From: Chryseobacterium glaciei | GTDB lineage: Bacteria > Bacteroidota > Bacteroidia > Flavobacteriales > Weeksellaceae | Assembly: GCF_001648155.1 (NCBI RefSeq) | Contig: NZ_CP015199.1 | Coordinates: 3,853,001 to 3,917,000, forward strand | Length of the DNA: 64,000 bases | Reading direction: 5' to 3' | Shown here: piece after piece, positions 63,286-64,000 of the stretch | Layout of the letters: the number at the start of each line of letters is the position of its first letter | How positions within the stretch are numbered: position 1 is the stretch's first letter | Made by a program: the position numbers and the translations under genes | Notes under the pieces: model-generated | Seen by the model: the letters and a program-made list of their open reading frames with translations, nothing else | The model's database searches: none | What the model was told of the DNA's origin: nothing

Positions 63286-64000
63286 ATGAAATCTGTATTT
63301 TTAATACCCTTATTATTTTTGACAATTTTTGCATTTGGACAAAAGCCAAACCTTAAAATTAAATATTCCGAACAATTGGCTGTCTTTGTATTTATTCAGA
63401 ATCTCTCTGAAAATCATTCGGAAAATGTATTTAAAACTGCATTTCAAAAGTCAAAATATAATACTGATGAGTACAGAAATAAGATTTCAAAGTTTGATAA
63501 ATTAGCAATTGATTACAGTTATCCATTTGAGGAGTTTCCGTACGGATCAAAAATTCCAATGCAGACGAGAGATGTTTTAAAGAAAAACCTCATTGAAACT
63601 GATCATCTGATTGATTTTAAGCTTCGCTCCATTGGGATTGTTCCCATCAAAACGCTGAATGATCTGACCGAATTGATTTCGGAGTTCACTCCCATTTATA
63701 ACGAATTAATTTATGATCCAAATAAAGAAAAATTTGAAAAACAGGTCATAGAAATTACAGATTATGCCAATGACCATCAGATAGAAGAATATTTTCAGAC
63801 AGGTTTATCTTTTTATCATTCAAGTTGGGATCAGTCGATCCCGTTTCAGATTGCATTCTACCCGCTGCCAGATTCAGATTACTTCACGGCACAGGCATTC
63901 TGCAATAATTTTGTAAGTGCCATTCAGACAAATTTAAAGGATTATAAAGATTTGTTGAGTGTGATGATGCATGAGATCTTTCATATCATATATAACGAAC
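63286..64000 (+). CDS. Exported HExxH metallopeptidase-like protein (partial)
   Basis: A frame from ATG 63286 runs off the right edge (238 complete codons visible). It has a signal peptide (MKSVFLIPLLFLTIFAFG, then Q) and a zinc-protease motif HEIFH at residues 229-233 near the visible end (VMMHEIFHIIYNE). The third ligand would lie beyond the window. The N-terminal ~220 residues may be a prodomain or substrate-binding part. No family name can be assigned. Confidence 0.75.
   Translation, partial: MKSVFLIPLLFLTIFAFGQKPNLKIKYSEQLAVFVFIQNLSENHSENVFKTAFQKSKYNTDEYRNKISKFDKLAIDYSYPFEEFPYGSKIPMQTRDVLKKNLIETDHLIDFKLRSIGIVPIKTLNDLTELISEFTPIYNELIYDPNKEKFEKQVIEITDYANDHQIEEYFQTGLSFYHSSWDQSIPFQIAFYPLPDSDYFTAQAFCNNFVSAIQTNLKDYKDLLSVMMHEIFHIIYNE

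Noticed and set aside
52407..64000. Duplicated tRNA 3' end as an attachment site
   Set aside because: No second copy of the tRNA-Arg 3' sequence was found in the window, so an att pair is not supported.

Overview
The window is AT-rich chromosomal DNA from a Bacteroidota bacterium, most likely Weeksellaceae/Flavobacteriia and Chryseobacterium-like. The evidence is: a delta-60-repeat secreted protein with a type IX secretion C-terminal signal; a GLPGLI-motif protein; DcaP- and DUF6268-type outer-membrane barrels; many short lipoproteins with a late Cys; start codons without Shine-Dalgarno sequences; and recurrent TAnnTTTG promoter -7 boxes. No rRNA, CRISPR array or intact insertion sequence was seen. 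There is one tRNA, tRNA-Arg(TCG).

1-5.8 kb: start of a divergent, SDR-like gene, an HxlR regulator, monomeric isocitrate dehydrogenase (minus strand), thiol peroxidase and a T9SS-exported repeat protein. 5.4-15 kb: mostly co-oriented small genes of the VOC/PhnB, SRPBCC, DinB, alpha/beta-hydrolase and DoxX families with a DUF763 protein and a Crp/Fnr regulator. Their spacers hold eroded copies of an intergenic inverted repeat. 15-20 kb: S9 peptidase, an ECF sigma factor with two small partner genes, a J-domain membrane protein and a 50-residue Cys/Lys-rich protein. 20-28.3 kb: DcaP porin, glycine decarboxylase GcvP, DUF1801 protein, an AIPR (abortive-infection-type) protein, an AAA ATPase and a 27-residue membrane peptide. 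28.7-35.6 kb: SMR transporter, left-handed beta-helix protein, a two-gene barrel operon divergent from a LytS/LytTR two-component pair, a methyltransferase, an Fpg/Nei glycosylase and a membrane-anchored unknown. 35.7-47.3 kb: dGTPase, nitronate monooxygenase, a tautomerase-SDR-NTF2 operon, YceI, a second Crp/Fnr regulator, an SPFH protein, a DUF4377 lipoprotein, a DUF3857/transglutaminase protein, a DUF962 protein and an amino-acid permease. 47.5-52.4 kb: a large TPR protein followed by a plugless TonB-receptor-like barrel.

52.4-64 kb is the accessory part. After tRNA-Arg lie the two ends of a decayed serine recombinase, a small accessory ORF and a P-type ATPase fragment. Next comes a tightly packed seven-gene, same-strand operon: lemA, GT4, DUF3137, Cys-rich protein, GT4, lipoprotein, MurG/PseG-like glycosyltransferase. 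Gaps are 3-10 bp, and two junctions are 4-bp ATGA overlaps. This is the best candidate for an undescribed system: a LemA/DUF3137 membrane module tied to a three-enzyme glycosylation pathway. The rest is lipoproteins, a truncated GLPGLI gene, two unknown genes of the sort seen among immunity-like proteins, and the start of a secreted HExxH protein cut by the window end.

A second notable signal is regulatory. Between the LytS/LytTR operon and the divergent barrel operon there are two oppositely oriented pairs of half-sites, each with an exact 21-bp period, as expected for LytTR-domain binding. Function calls come from reading the translated sequence and family knowledge; no database search was run.
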